From contig NZ_CP129613.1 of NCBI RefSeq assembly GCF_030486405.1, positions 5,952,001 to 6,016,000 on the forward strand: a DNA stretch of 64,000 nucleotides. Reading direction: 5' to 3'. Positions 55,171-64,000 of this stretch are shown here, piece after piece. The notes under the pieces are model-generated. The model did not search any database. It saw nothing but the letters and a program-made list of their open reading frames with translations, and was not told the DNA's origin. Positions within the stretch are counted from its first letter, which is position 1. Every line of letters starts with the position of its first letter. The translations under genes were made by a program, and so were the position numbers. The DNA is from Mycolicibacterium sp. HK-90. GTDB lineage: Bacteria > Actinomycetota > Actinomycetes > Mycobacteriales > Mycobacteriaceae.

Positions 55171-56694
55171 TCACACGACCCCCGTGCTGGCGCTGTAGTT
55201 TCGCAGCGTGTCAAGACCGGGCCCGGGCTGGCGCTCCGTTTCGTCGTCAGCCGACTCGTCGCGCTCGAAGATCACGATCGTCTGCCCCTCCGCAGCCGCG
55301 CGAAGCCTCCTTCGATGCACCCAGTGCTCCACCATCACGCCGAGCAGTCCGACCGCCACAGCCCCGATGATCGTCGACCAATCGCTCGCCCAGCCACCGC
55401 CGGTCTCGCGCGGCCAGGCGACGTTGACTATCTGGAATACGAGCCACACAAGCGCAATCCACCCGATCACGCGTCCCGCACGCCCCAGGAAGAGGCCCGG
55501 CTCTTCGATCCACTCACCCCGAACGCGCGCGAAGGCCAAGCCGAGGATCGGAAAGAGGAAGGACATGAAGAAGCCCACCGAGGAGAAGGAGATCAGCGCC
55601 ATCTGAATGCCCTCGCTCTGGAAGGGGATGAAGAGCAACACCGCGATGATCGCGGTGACTACCACCGCCTTCCTCGGTAACCCGGTCGCTCCCGAAAGGC
55701 TCGTAAGGGTTCGTGCGAACGGCAGCTCTCCATTCCGCGCCGTCGCCCAGACGATTCGGGAGACCGTGATCTGAATCGTCATGAGGCTCGCAGCGAATGC
55801 GATGACGAAAAGGGCAAGGACGCCACGAAACAACGGCTCAGGAAACGCGCCGGCCATGATGGCGACGGCCGGATCCGCGGCGTTCTCGGGGTTTCGCAGG
55901 AAGTCCCCGCTCGGCACCGCGAGCGTGAACGCGAGCGTGCTGAACACGACGATGCTCATGATGGCGAAGAACGAGACCACCATTGCACGGGGCACGGCCC
56001 GCTTCGGGCGCTTGACTTCCTCCGCGATCGAGCTCGCGCTCTCGAAGCCGATCGCGAAGTAACTCGAGAATGCGATGGCCATCACCAACGGCGCCGAGAA
56101 AAGCACCCCACTGTGGTCGGGGAGTGCAGCCGGCGACAAGTACTCGAGGGTCTGATGGCGCTCGAACATCAGCAGCCAGATCGCAACTCCGACAGACCCC
56201 ACCGCCTCGGCGCCGATCACCGCGACCATGAGAATCTTGATGAACACTCGCCCAGCAAGATTCACCAGTGTGCTGAACGCGAGTATGGCGACCGCCAACC
56301 ACGTGACGATCCCGTGGTCGACTCCCGAAAAACCGAAGATGGGCGGGATCAGCACCGCCCCGGAGTATGCCACAGCGGGCAGCGTGATCAGGAGCGTCCA
56401 GATATATGTCCAAGAGGCAAACCAGCCGTAACGAGATCCCATGAGCCGACGGGACCACTGATAAATCCCACCCGAATCCGCCCACTTTGAAGCGAGCACG
56501 CCCAGCGTGAGCACCACGACGAATTGGCCGGCAAAGAGAATGAGCCCGCCCCAGATGAACGCGGGCCCCGAGGTAGCCAGTCCGACACCCAGAACGCTGT
56601 AGACCGCCACGATCGGCGAGACGAACGCGAACGCGACAGATAGAGCGGAAAAGGTGGTGAATTCTCTCTTCATCACCATCGACGCCTCGGCCAT
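55171..56694 (-). CDS. APC-superfamily amino acid/polyamine permease
   Basis: A 507-aa membrane protein with about twelve transmembrane helices. The sequence SGGIYQWSRRLMGSRYGW matches the APC signature after helix 2, and an SSIAEEVKRPKRAVPRAM segment lies after helix 6. ATG at 56694 follows AAAGGGAG. The C-terminal ~50 residues are charged and cytosolic. It is convergent with lacI and divergent from the nitrilase gene, with operator site 2 between them. It probably imports the guanidino or amine substrate of the cassette. Confidence 0.88.
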   Translation of the reverse strand: MAEASMVMKREFTTFSALSVAFAFVSPIVAVYSVLGVGLATSGPAFIWGGLILFAGQFVVVLTLGVLASKWADSGGIYQWSRRLMGSRYGWFASWTYIWTLLITLPAVAYSGAVLIPPIFGFSGVDHGIVTWLAVAILAFSTLVNLAGRVFIKILMVAVIGAEAVGSVGVAIWLLMFERHQTLEYLSPAALPDHSGVLFSAPLVMAIAFSSYFAIGFESASSIAEEVKRPKRAVPRAMVVSFFAIMSIVVFSTLAFTLAVPSGDFLRNPENAADPAVAIMAGAFPEPLFRGVLALFVIAFAASLMTIQITVSRIVWATARNGELPFARTLTSLSGATGLPRKAVVVTAIIAVLLFIPFQSEGIQMALISFSSVGFFMSFLFPILGLAFARVRGEWIEEPGLFLGRAGRVIGWIALVWLVFQIVNVAWPRETGGGWASDWSTIIGAVAVGLLGVMVEHWVHRRRLRAAAEGQTIVIFERDESADDETERQPGPGLDTLRNYSASTGVV

Positions 56695-56747
56695 AGGGCT
56701 CCCTTTATTCACAGGTGAAGGCATGTAACGGCGCTCACACTACGGGC

Positions 56748-56763
56748 GCCGAAACGTTTTGGC
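56748..56763. promoter_or_regulatory. LacI-type operator, site 2 (permease)
   Basis: GCCGAAACGTTTTGGC, a near-perfect palindrome around ACGT, lies 54 bases upstream of the permease ATG. It shares the GCCGAA-CG-TT-GGC frame with sites 1, 3 and 4. Confidence 0.75.
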
Positions 56764-56800
56764 AAGCCAAGTTAAACTGCTGGTGACAATGTGATTATTG

Positions 56801-56816
56801 ATCGAAACGATTCGGG
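56801..56816. promoter_or_regulatory. LacI-type operator, site 3 (nitrilase)
   Basis: ATCGAAACGATTCGGG; the core CGAAACGATTCG is identical to that of site 4. It lies 45 bases upstream of the nitrilase ATG. Confidence 0.7.
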
Positions 56817-56860
56817 ACCTGCTCACAACTGCCCGTGCCACGGTGGATACTGGGAGTACT

Positions 56861-57643
56861 ATGACGTCGCCAAAAACTCTGCGCCTCACTGTGATTCAGG
56901 AGGCTCCCCGGTCACGAGACCTCGAACGCAATATTTCGCGTGTCAGTGGGGCCATAGCTGCGAGGGACAGAAGCGACCTGGTCGTCTTCCCCGAACTCTT
57001 CCTCTCGGGGTACCAGACGACCGCTCTCGACGAGATCGCGCTGACACTCGACGATCCTCGGATCACCGGGCTCTCAGACTGCTGCCGTTCCGCCGGCACA
57101 GCCCTGCTGGCCGGATTCGTCGAACAAGGTCCAGGTGGCTATTTCGATGCCTATCTCGCCATCGACCGAGATGGCACGATCAGGAGCTCGATTCGCAAAA
57201 CACACCTGTTCGGGACCGAACGCGAAGCATTCCTCAGCGGCGAGGTGATCGAACCGGTCTCCCTCTGCGACACCAAGATTGGCGTGCTGAACTGCTTCGA
57301 GCTCGAGTTCCCCGAGGTGGCCCGCACCCTCGTCCTCCGCGGGGCTGCCCTTCTCGTCGCGGGATCGGCCAACATGCACCCCTACGAGCGCGATCATCTC
57401 ATCGCCAGCAGCTCACGCGTGCTGGAGAACCGCGTCCCGCTGGCATACGCGAACCGGGTCGGAAGCGAGTCGGGGCACAGCTTCTGCGGATCAAGCCGGA
57501 TCATCGACCGGGACGGCTCTGTAGTCGCTGCGCTCAACTCGGTTGAGACTGGCGTCGTGACTGTCGATCTCGAGGTCGGTTTACGCAGCGAAGGAGTGGT
57601 TGACATGCTCGGCCAGCGCCGCCCCGAACTCTACGAATCTTAG
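56861..57643 (+). CDS. Nitrilase-superfamily carbon-nitrogen hydrolase
   Basis: A 260-aa enzyme with the full catalytic set Glu45 (VFPELF), Lys113 (IRKTHL) and Cys145 (LNCFELEFPE). ATG at 56861 follows GGGAG. The size suits amidase-type members such as N-carbamoylputrescine amidase or omega-amidase. The ureohydrolase and permease in the same regulon suggest it hydrolyses an amide or carbamoyl group in the breakdown of a guanidino compound. It converges with the ureohydrolase gene on a strong shared terminator. Confidence 0.87.
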   Translation: MTSPKTLRLTVIQEAPRSRDLERNISRVSGAIAARDRSDLVVFPELFLSGYQTTALDEIALTLDDPRITGLSDCCRSAGTALLAGFVEQGPGGYFDAYLAIDRDGTIRSSIRKTHLFGTEREAFLSGEVIEPVSLCDTKIGVLNCFELEFPEVARTLVLRGAALLVAGSANMHPYERDHLIASSSRVLENRVPLAYANRVGSESGHSFCGSSRIIDRDGSVVAALNSVETGVVTVDLEVGLRSEGVVDMLGQRRPELYES

Positions 57644-57659
57644 AGCAGGCGGCGCACAT

Positions 57660-57702
57660 ACGTGTGCGGGTTCGGGCTGGCTCAGCCCGAACCCGCACAC
57701 GT
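57660..57702. terminator. Bidirectional terminator, 19-bp perfect stem
   Basis: ACGTGTGCGGGTTCGGGCT pairs perfectly with AGCCCGAACCCGCACACGT around the 5-base loop GGCTC, followed by TTACT on the plus strand. It lies between the convergent nitrilase and ureohydrolase genes and would serve both. Confidence 0.88.
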
Positions 57703-57711
57703 TTACTCGCC

Positions 57712-58701
57712 TCAGCCGACAACTACCGGGGTACGGGGTGACCCGGCGTGGAATGCGAGCGCCTCAAGCACAACACGCGCAGCGATCAGCTGAGTCCGGG
57801 TCGAATGGTCATGCGCCGGAAGTGCCTCCGCGACATCGACGCCGATCAACCCTGCCGGCGAGATGCCGCGAGTGATCTCCAGCGCCTCACGCATGGTCAT
57901 TCCACCCGGTGTCGGAGCGCAAGTTCCCGGCGCGTAGGCGGCGTCGAGTGAATCGACGTCGAATGTCAGGTAAAACCCGTCATCGCCGATCCGCTCGAGA
58001 ATCTGGTCGACTACCCAAGCGGCACCGTGCTCCCAGATATCTTCCAGCCAGATGACCCGGATGCCGTGGTCCCGGCAGTATTTCAACTCTGTCTTCGGGT
58101 TCATCCATCCGCTGATGCCGACGAGCACGATCTTCGAGGGGTCGTAGCCGTTGTCGACCGCGCGGGTGATGGTGCAGCAATGATTCAGCTCCTCGCCCCC
58201 GACGTGCGGTGCGGCATCGAGATGCGTGTCGAACTGCACCCATCCCGGGCTCGTACCCGGTCGCTTCGCAGCTTTGCCGACCGGAATGCTCACCGAGTGG
58301 TCGCCACCGAAGACCACGGGAATCGCCCCGCCCGCAACGATCTCGGCGATATCAGCCTCTACCCGCTCGAAGGTCTTCACGGTGTTACCGAGAGCGACTT
58401 TGCAGTCGCCACCATCGGCGAGCGGAAGGTGCGCGAACAGGTCGAAATCGTAGGTCGCCTGGAAGTTCGTGAACTGCACCGAAGTCTCGCGGATCGCGCG
58501 AGGGCCGTAGTTTGCGCCGCTCCGGCTGATCGTCGTCGCATCGAACGGGAATCCGTAAACGACTGCTTTCGTTCCAGACGCCCTGATCACCTCGCGGTTG
58601 AGTTCAATGCTCGGCACACCCATAAACGTTCCGCCATGGCCTCCATGCAGGAGCCCGCTCCACATCGTCTCGTCGAACGAGCCGGCAGTCACGTCAGTCA
58701 T
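57712..58701 (-). CDS. Ureohydrolase (agmatinase/guanidino-acid hydrolase family)
   Basis: A 329-aa enzyme of the arginase/agmatinase family. All metal-binding motifs are visible: GGDHS, DTHLD (for DxHxD) and FDVDSLD, followed by PGTCAPTPGGMT. It should use two Mn ions to split a guanidino compound into urea and an amine. The exact substrate (agmatine, guanidinobutyrate, guanidinopropionate) cannot be read from sequence. ATG at 58701 follows GTGAGG; an upstream ATG at 58719 is possible. Operator site 4 lies 87 bases upstream. Confidence 0.88.
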   Translation of the reverse strand: MTDVTAGSFDETMWSGLLHGGHGGTFMGVPSIELNREVIRASGTKAVVYGFPFDATTISRSGANYGPRAIRETSVQFTNFQATYDFDLFAHLPLADGGDCKVALGNTVKTFERVEADIAEIVAGGAIPVVFGGDHSVSIPVGKAAKRPGTSPGWVQFDTHLDAAPHVGGEELNHCCTITRAVDNGYDPSKIVLVGISGWMNPKTELKYCRDHGIRVIWLEDIWEHGAAWVVDQILERIGDDGFYLTFDVDSLDAAYAPGTCAPTPGGMTMREALEITRGISPAGLIGVDVAEALPAHDHSTRTQLIAARVVLEALAFHAGSPRTPVVVG

Positions 58702-58788
58702 GGTTTCCTCACTTTTCATCACGCGAGCAGACACCCGCACGTCCATTGGCAACCGTCTCGGACATACATCGCCCCATAGGCAACATCT

Positions 58789-58804
58789 GCCGAAACGATT
58801 CGGC
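58789..58804. promoter_or_regulatory. LacI-type operator, site 4 (ureohydrolase)
   Basis: GCCGAAACGATTCGGC; with one more base on each side (58788-58805) the arms TGCCGAA/TTCGGCA pair perfectly. It is the best-conserved of the four sites and lies upstream of the ureohydrolase. Confidence 0.78.
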
Positions 58805-58900
58805 ACGACCGTAGCATTCGGCTCCCCCGACGTCCAGGGAGCGCTCTGACGAGCACTCAACGTCAAACCCACACAAGGCAGACAGAGTTCGCCGTTCAGT

Positions 58901-60487
58901 TCAGAACGGTGGATTCTCCGGGTCTGGTGGTCGCGGTGGTGGCGGCTCCCAGTCCGGCGGTAGTTCCTCGGGCTCGAATGGGTCGTTGATCCAGGTGCAG
59001 TACGGGCTGGTGCTGGGCTCGTCGCCCTTGAACAGTTTCAGGGTGGCCCGCATCCGGTTCCGGTTGCGACGCCGGTCCAGCTCCCGCCGCCGCGCCGACT
59101 GGGTGTAGCGGTAGGCCTCGTTGACGGGACGCAACCGTCGGTTCTTGGCCCGGCTCTGCTCGACACGCGCGGCCCGGCTCAGCTTCGGCGGGCGCGCGGC
59201 TTTCGGTTGGCCGCACGGCACCGGCGCGAAGCTGTTGAAGAGATCGGCTCCACCCGGGGTGGTGCGGTACGTCTTGCCGGACGGGGAGGTCCACACCACG
59301 CTGCCGTCGGGGTACTGGGTGTCGCGCCAGCCACCAAATGTCTTGAGCCGGTGGTGAAAACGGCACAGGCATTTCAGGTTGGCCGGCACCGTCAGCCCAC
59401 CAAGAGCCGGCTTGTTGTGGTCGAACGGCACCGTATGGTCGATGTCGCAATCCTCTGCCGGGTGCTCGCACCCGGGGAACCGGCATGTCAGATCCCGGCA
59501 TCGGACCCAGCGTTGCACCGACACCGTCGGCTGGTAGCGCAGCGCAGCCGCGGCATCCACCTGCGGTTCGGTCACTAGCCGCATCGTGGCTTCGGCGGCC
59601 AGTTCTCGGACCTGCTCGGCATCGATCACTCCGTAACCCAAGACATAACCCGGTGCCTGACCTCCACTCAGGACGGTGTCCCGGTCGGCGATCACGTTGA
59701 ACACCACCCGTGGCGATGACGACTCCGACTGAGGGGCCGCCGAGCGGGTGGGACACTCGGCACGGCCACATTCACACGACAGCTCTCGCCCCTCTGCCAG
59801 GGCTTCAATAGCGTCGGCGCGCCGCTGGTCATTACTACGAGGATCTTTCGGGCACAGCCTGCCCGACATTTCCGAAAGCTTTGCGTCAAAGGCCAATCCG
59901 GCACGAGTCGTGACAATGGCGTCGACCTTCGCGGTGCCATCACCTAGCGGCTTCACCTCTACCCGGCGGCGGTCGGTCGCATGTTCACGTTCGGCGATCG
60001 CCGCCGGATCCAACAGCTTCACCTTGGCATCAACGGTGGTGGTGATACGCCCATCGGACCAGCACTGCCACCCACCGACCTGCTCAGCCAGTTCCGAATC
60101 GATCTGCGCCATCACCTTCGAAGAGACGAACCGGGTGCGCGCGAGCACGATTTCCACAGTGCGCCAATCGGTCTGCCCGGCGGCCAACAGTGCTGCCAAG
60201 TGGGGAAGCCGATCGCGCAATGCCTCGGCCTGCTCGACGAGGCGACTGGCCGCACCCTTTGTCAGGTTCAACGCCGCGCCCACCTCGGCACTGGCGCGGG
60301 CGAACCCCGTCACGATCATGTAGTTCGGGTGGACACCCTCGACATTGAGTTCAGCGGTCCGCTGCGCCAACAAGTCCGCGACCGCCGCCATCCGAGCGGC
60401 GATCAGCCGCGCCTCGGCACGGGAGCCCTCGGCGAGGGCATCAACGAGCCGGCCCGGCGCCGCCGGATCGAACTCGATATCGAACAT
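58901..60487 (-). CDS. DUF222/HNH endonuclease protein (13E12 repeat family)
   Basis: A 528-aa protein. The N-terminal ~300 residues form the DUF222 domain. The C-terminal HNH nuclease domain shows CRFPGCEHPAEDCDIDH with the zinc-binding Cys residues, an Asn, and CRFHH. A basic linker and a Pro-rich tail follow. ATG at 60487 gives the family-typical MFDIEFD start. Such genes are multi-copy in mycobacteria (13E12 family) and are often found at variable loci. Its position at the edge of the inserted cassette may mark past recombination. Confidence 0.87.
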   Translation of the reverse strand: MFDIEFDPAAPGRLVDALAEGSRAEARLIAARMAAVADLLAQRTAELNVEGVHPNYMIVTGFARASAEVGAALNLTKGAASRLVEQAEALRDRLPHLAALLAAGQTDWRTVEIVLARTRFVSSKVMAQIDSELAEQVGGWQCWSDGRITTTVDAKVKLLDPAAIAEREHATDRRRVEVKPLGDGTAKVDAIVTTRAGLAFDAKLSEMSGRLCPKDPRSNDQRRADAIEALAEGRELSCECGRAECPTRSAAPQSESSSPRVVFNVIADRDTVLSGGQAPGYVLGYGVIDAEQVRELAAEATMRLVTEPQVDAAAALRYQPTVSVQRWVRCRDLTCRFPGCEHPAEDCDIDHTVPFDHNKPALGGLTVPANLKCLCRFHHRLKTFGGWRDTQYPDGSVVWTSPSGKTYRTTPGGADLFNSFAPVPCGQPKAARPPKLSRAARVEQSRAKNRRLRPVNEAYRYTQSARRRELDRRRNRNRMRATLKLFKGDEPSTSPYCTWINDPFEPEELPPDWEPPPPRPPDPENPPF

Positions 60488-60628
60488 GTGTTCGAGTCTA
60501 CCGAAATGCACTGACATCGGCAGGGAATCGGCGATGCTGATGCCCCGATCGGAAATCCCGTACTTCGACAACGTCGAGGTCGAGCTCCACTACGACGCGT
60601 GATGGACGCCAGATGACCCGGCTGAGGC

Positions 60629-61102
60629 TCAGAACCCGAAATCGCTGAGGCCCGGATGATCGTCGGGCCGGCGGCCGAGTGGCCAGAAGAACTTGCGCTC
60701 GGATTCGGCGATCGGCGCGGTGTTGATCGAAGCATGGCGTGTGTGCATCAGGCCGTGCTCGTCGAACTCCCAGTTCTCGTTACCGTAGGACCGGAACCAT
60801 TTGCCGGAATCGTCGCGGTGCTCGTACGCGAACCGCACGGCGATCCGATTTCCGTCGTGAGCCCAGAGTTCCTTGATGAGGCGGTATTCGAGTTCGGTGG
60901 CCCATTTGCGCGTCAAGAACGCCACGATCTCGTCCCGGCCCGTGGCGAACTCCGCTCGATTACGCCAACGGGAGTCCACCGTGTAGGCGAGAGCCACCTT
61001 GCGGGGGTCTCGGGTGTTCCACCCATCCTCGGCGAGGCGGACCTTCTCGATCGCGGTATCCCGGGTGAACGGCGGCAGCGGTGGGGGGTTGCCTTCGGAC
61101 AT
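60629..61102 (-). CDS. DUF1348 protein (NTF2-like fold)
   Basis: A 157-aa protein with the DUF1348 pattern: a helix around [18 protein letters not shown], then [20 protein letters not shown] and strands [13 protein letters not shown] and [17 protein letters not shown]2-like members are small-molecule binding or isomerase-like folds; the substrate is unknown. AAGGAG lies 7 bases before the ATG. It is divergent from the tetR gene, with two palindromic operators between, so it is the probable regulated target. Confidence 0.87.
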   Translation of the reverse strand: MSEGNPPPLPPFTRDTAIEKVRLAEDGWNTRDPRKVALAYTVDSRWRNRAEFATGRDEIVAFLTRKWATELEYRLIKELWAHDGNRIAVRFAYEHRDDSGKWFRSYGNENWEFDEHGLMHTRHASINTAPIAESERKFFWPLGRRPDDHPGLSDFGF

Positions 61103-61120
61103 CTCTAGCTCCTTCCGACG

Positions 61121-61138
61121 GGAGAACGATCGTTCTCC
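61121..61138. promoter_or_regulatory. TetR operator 1, perfect 18-bp palindrome
   Basis: GGAGAACGATCGTTCTCC is a perfect palindrome in the 85-base space between the divergent DUF1348 and tetR genes. The same GAGAAC...GTTCTC arms recur at 61154-61171. Confidence 0.88.
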
Positions 61139-61153
61139 GCTACCTGCTAGGCT

Positions 61154-61171
61154 AGAGAACGTTGGTTCTCC
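61154..61171. promoter_or_regulatory. TetR operator 2
   Basis: AGAGAACGTTGGTTCTCC has the arms GAGAAC and GTTCTC of operator 1 with an imperfect centre. It is spaced 33 bases centre to centre from operator 1 (about three helical turns) and 16 bases upstream of the tetR ATG. Confidence 0.82.
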
Positions 61172-61187
61172 GCGCAAGGAGGTGAGC

Positions 61188-61739
61188 ATGCTGGACGAGA
61201 CAGCGGCGCGAGACCGGGCGCTCGACGCGGCCGCGGAGCTGTTCTACAGCCGCGGTATCCAAACCGTCGGCATGGACGCCGTACGCAGCGCTTCGGGCGT
61301 ATCGCTCAAACGGCTCTATCAGTTGTTCCCCTCGAAAGACCAGCTCGTCATCGAGTTCCTGCGCCAACGTGATTCACGGTGGCAGCAGGCGGTAGAGGCG
61401 CATGTCAACGCGCGGACCGATCCGCGCGACCGAATCGCCGCGGTGTTCGACTGGCTCTACGGCTGGTTCTCCGAACCCGATTACCGCGGCTGCGCTTTCA
61501 TCAACTCGTTCGGCGAACTCGGGGCCATTTCACCCGGCGTCACCGAACAAGCCCGCCACCACAAGAAGGTATTTCACGACTACCTCACCGGGTTGGTCGA
61601 CGACGCGGGCGGTTCCGCGGAAACCGCCCAGCAGGTCGCACTGCTCGCCGAGGGAGCGATCGTCACCTCGGCGATCTTCGGTAAGCCCGACGTCGCACAC
61701 CTGGCGCGAGACGCCGCGCTGGCGTTGATGCGAAGTTAG
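61188..61739 (+). CDS. TetR-family transcription regulator
   Basis: A 183-aa regulator. The N-terminal HTH reads [19 protein letters not shown] then [17 protein letters not shown]. The helical C-terminal ligand domain contains [14 protein letters not shown], often seen in TetR proteins that sense small organic molecules. ATG at 61188 follows AAGGAGG. Two palindromes upstream suggest autoregulation and control of the DUF1348 gene. Its stop overlaps the convergent egtE stop by 4 bases. Confidence 0.92.
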   Translation: MLDETAARDRALDAAAELFYSRGIQTVGMDAVRSASGVSLKRLYQLFPSKDQLVIEFLRQRDSRWQQAVEAHVNARTDPRDRIAAVFDWLYGWFSEPDYRGCAFINSFGELGAISPGVTEQARHHKKVFHDYLTGLVDDAGGSAETAQQVALLAEGAIVTSAIFGKPDVAHLARDAALALMRS

Positions 61740-62851
61740 GGCGCGTCCCGCAGTACCTCGGCGAACTGCTCGAGATCCTCGGCCGTCGTGTCGACATGGG
61801 GTGACACCCGCAGTACCGGCTTGGTCATCTCGAACGGCGCGCGGGCCACTTCACATGCGGTGGTGACGATGCCGCGTTCAGCGATCAGCCAGGCCCGCAC
61901 GGCCGCCGGATCGGCACCATCGGTGGGTTCCAGCGTGGTGATCGCGGTGGGTTCGTCCACCGGTTCCACCACGCGCCAGCCGGCCACCCCGGCCAATGCC
62001 TGCCGCGCCGTGCGGCCCACCTCGGCCAGCCGACTGCGGACCAGTTCCGGCCCGGCGGCCAGGTATTCGCCCAGGGCCACCGAGTAGCCGATGCGGGTCG
62101 CGGCGTTGTGCTCACCGTGTTCGAAGCTCTGCAGCACCGTCACCGGCACATCCCAGTCCGGCGGTGGCAGGCGTCGCTGCAACCGACCGGCCAAGGCAGC
62201 ACCCACTGCCAGGAAACCCACCCCGCGCGGCCCGGCCAGCCATTTACGCGATGACGAGTAGATCGCGTCGGCGCCGACGTGGCAATCCAGATGGCCGAAC
62301 CCCTGCGCGGCGTCCACGACCAGAGGGACACCCGCCTCGCGGCACACCGCGGCGATCTCGGCGAGCGGCTGCGCCAGCCCGCGGTGACTGGCCAGTGGCG
62401 TGAAGTGCACGAGCGCCGGAGGATCGGTGGCCAGCATGCGGGCGGCCTCGTCGACGACGACCCGGCCATCCCCGTCGACGGGCATTGCGCGCACCTGAAA
62501 ACCGTTGGCCGCCATGACCGCGAGGTTCGGCCCGAACTCACCAGGCAGGCAGGCCAGGGTGCGCTGCCCCGGCCAGCTGCCCAACAGCAGATCCAACGAA
62601 TGATTGGAGCCCGTCGTGTACACCACGTCGGAGGCCTCGAGTCCGGTCAGCGCGGCCACCGCCGCGCGCCCGGCGGCCAGCACCGGCGCCGCCGCCTCGA
62701 CGGCCACGTACCCACCGACCTCGGCCTCATGACGGGCATGTGCGGCAACGGCATCAATCACCGCGAGGCTCTGCCGTGAGCACGCACCGCTATCCAGGTG
62801 CAGCCCGGCGACCTTGGGGCGGGCCTCGGCCCACAGCTGGGGGAGGCTCAT
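61736..62851 (-). CDS. egtE: EgtE, PLP-dependent C-S lyase of ergothioneine synthesis
   Basis: A 371-aa fold-type I PLP enzyme of the aminotransferase class V type. The PLP lysine is in [12 protein letters not shown], preceded by [11 protein letters not shown]. EgtE cleaves the hercynyl-cysteine sulfoxide intermediate to ergothioneine. The ATG overlaps the egtD stop (ATGA), so the genes are coupled in the order egtC-egtD-egtE. In M. tuberculosis the neighbour is the Rv3699-type methyltransferase; here an inserted block separates them. Confidence 0.93.
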   Translation of the reverse strand: MSLPQLWAEARPKVAGLHLDSGACSRQSLAVIDAVAAHARHEAEVGGYVAVEAAAPVLAAGRAAVAALTGLEASDVVYTTGSNHSLDLLLGSWPGQRTLACLPGEFGPNLAVMAANGFQVRAMPVDGDGRVVVDEAARMLATDPPALVHFTPLASHRGLAQPLAEIAAVCREAGVPLVVDAAQGFGHLDCHVGADAIYSSSRKWLAGPRGVGFLAVGAALAGRLQRRLPPPDWDVPVTVLQSFEHGEHNAATRIGYSVALGEYLAAGPELVRSRLAEVGRTARQALAGVAGWRVVEPVDEPTAITTLEPTDGADPAAVRAWLIAERGIVTTACEVARAPFEMTKPVLRVSPHVDTTAEDLEQFAEVLRDAP

Positions 62852-63813
62852 TTCACCGCCAAGGACAGACCGAAGTCACCGGCGGCGTCGGTCCACCAAT
62901 GTGTCTGGCGTAGACCGGCTTTCGCCAGTTCCTCGGCCACCCCGTCAGATCGGAACTTACAGGACACCTCGGTGAGCATCTCTTCACCGGCAGCGAACTC
63001 CACGGCGAGGTCCAACGCGGCGATCCTGACCCGCTGAGGTGCACCAGCCCGCAGCCACATCTCGATGCGCTCCTCGTCGGCATTCCACTTCGCCACATGC
63101 TCGAAGGCGTCGAGATCGAAATCCGCGTCGAGCTCACGATTCACGACGGACAGCACGTTGCGGTTGAACGCCGCGGTGACGCCGGCGCTGTCGTCATAGG
63201 CACGGACCAACCGTTCGGTGTCCTTCACCAGGTCGGTGCCCAACAGCAGGCTGTCACCGGGTTGCAGGGTTTCGGCCAGCGACGCCAAGAACTGCGTGCG
63301 AGGCGCGGGCGTGAGGTTGCCGATCGTCGAGCCGAGGAACGCGACCAGGCGGCGCCCGACGGCGGGGATCTTGCCCAGGTGCTCCTCGAAATCGCCACAT
63401 ACCGCGTCGATTTCGACTTCTGGATATTCTCGGCCGATCGCGGCACCCGCCGCGCGCAACACACCGGCGTCGACGTCGAACGGGATGAAACGACGCAATT
63501 GGCCGGTGTCACGCATCGCGTCGAGCAGCATCCGGGTCTTCTCCGAGGTGCCACTGCCCAGTTCGACGAGGGTGTCGGCACCGGCGGCCGCGATGATCTC
63601 CGGCGAGCGGTCGCGCAGGATCTGCGCCTCGGTGCGGGTCGGGTAGTACTCCGGGAGCCGGGTGATCTGGTCGAAGAGATCACTGCCGACGGCATCGTAG
63701 AACCACTTGGGCGGCAGCATCTTCGGCGACTGGGTCAGCCCGTCATGGACATCGCGGCGGAGTGCGACGGCCGCGGAATCGGCTGCGAGGTAGTTGGACA
63801 GCGTGAGCGTCAT
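62848..63813 (-). CDS. egtD: EgtD, histidine N-alpha-methyltransferase
   Basis: A 321-aa SAM-dependent enzyme of the EgtD family (DUF2260/Methyltransf_33). The SAM-binding region reads [13 protein letters not shown], with GDFEEHL and FLGSTIGNL further on; the last is a family hallmark. It trimethylates histidine to hercynine, the first step of ergothioneine synthesis. The ATG overlaps the egtC stop by 4 bases, and its stop overlaps the egtE start. The length is that of the M. tuberculosis enzyme. Confidence 0.96.
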   Translation of the reverse strand: MTLTLSNYLAADSAAVALRRDVHDGLTQSPKMLPPKWFYDAVGSDLFDQITRLPEYYPTRTEAQILRDRSPEIIAAAGADTLVELGSGTSEKTRMLLDAMRDTGQLRRFIPFDVDAGVLRAAGAAIGREYPEVEIDAVCGDFEEHLGKIPAVGRRLVAFLGSTIGNLTPAPRTQFLASLAETLQPGDSLLLGTDLVKDTERLVRAYDDSAGVTAAFNRNVLSVVNRELDADFDLDAFEHVAKWNADEERIEMWLRAGAPQRVRIAALDLAVEFAAGEEMLTEVSCKFRSDGVAEELAKAGLRQTHWWTDAAGDFGLSLAVK

Positions 63814-64000
63814 ACCGAACCTTTCAGTGGGGTGAGCTCGACGTCGGCGCCGGCCACGGTGACCAGGTGGCGGTCCGGGATGTCGGACCAGCCGGGATCG
63901 TCGTCATAGGGTTCGCTGGCGAGCACGACACCATCCGGCTGCCGCAGCATCGACAAGGTGTCGCCCCATGTGGTGGCGATCATGCGAGAGCCGTTGGCGG
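63810..64000 (-). CDS. egtC: EgtC, amidohydrolase of ergothioneine synthesis, C-terminal part
   Basis: Only the last 63 residues lie in the window; the frame runs off the right edge. The visible [20 protein letters not shown] segment is typical of the C-terminus of class II glutamine amidotransferase-like EgtC, which removes glutamate from the gamma-glutamyl intermediate. The stop overlaps the egtD ATG. Identity rests on the motif and the egtC-egtD-egtE order. Confidence 0.85.
   Translation of the reverse strand, partial: ANGSRMIATTWGDTLSMLRQPDGVVLASEPYDDDPGWSDIPDRHLVTVAGADVELTPLKGSV

Overview
This window is a piece of chromosome from a high-GC mycobacterium, most likely a fast grower of the Mycobacterium/Mycolicibacterium type. 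Three observations point there: a type VII (ESX) secretion locus with PE, PPE, EspG, EspI and MycP genes; the ergothioneine genes egtC-egtD-egtE at the right edge; and a pair of genes that resemble Rv3698 and Rv3699 and lie, as in M. tuberculosis, next to egtE. No replicon genes, tRNAs, rRNAs or CRISPR arrays were seen.

Layout. 1-456 is the end of a methyltransferase gene. About 463-48902 is one very large ESX locus. Its left arm (463-12979) holds espI and eccA on the minus strand. On the plus strand are two YbaB-like genes, an EspC-like/EspA-like pair, PE-PPE-EspG, two Esx-type genes, and an unusual module of a second EspG-like gene, a ketosynthase-III-like gene, a 106-aa gene and an EspB-like gene. 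Its core (12981-44015, minus strand) runs from eccC through eccD, mycP and a second espI into a toxin operon. In order of transcription that operon is a YbaB-like gene, a WXG100 gene, a 5855-codon giant, two small genes and a large immunity-like gene, followed by a second short copy of the toxin head with its own YbaB and WXG100 genes. Its right arm holds a second eccD (+), eccB (-) and eccE (+).

The centrepiece is the giant protein (16868-34435). It has a T7SS-type N-terminal domain and a long acidic/Thr-Gln linker. Then come 7 papain-like toxin domains with Cys/His/Asp retained, 5 DUF1023 alpha/beta-hydrolase domains (the last with Cys for Ser), 6 GNAT-like domains and 3 C-terminal helical repeats. 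A short VGDVQG-like motif recurs nine times at module borders. The 509-aa protein downstream looks like a two-part immunity protein (Imm35-like plus DUF600-like). The whole reads as a multi-warhead ESX effector with immunity, encoded beside its own secretion machine. That machine is also odd: it carries two different eccD, two espI and two espG genes.

Right of the ESX locus are a DUF5336 membrane protein, an acyltransferase, the Rv3698-like ligase and the Rv3699-like methyltransferase. Next comes a catabolic cassette (53103-58701): polyprenyl synthetase, LacI regulator, APC permease, nitrilase and ureohydrolase. Four near-identical operator-like palindromes (consensus GCCGAANCGWTTNGGC) lie upstream of its four transcription units, so the cassette is probably one LacI regulon. 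A DUF222-HNH (13E12-type) gene, a DUF1348 gene and a divergent tetR with two palindromic operators follow. The window ends in egtE, egtD and a partial egtC.
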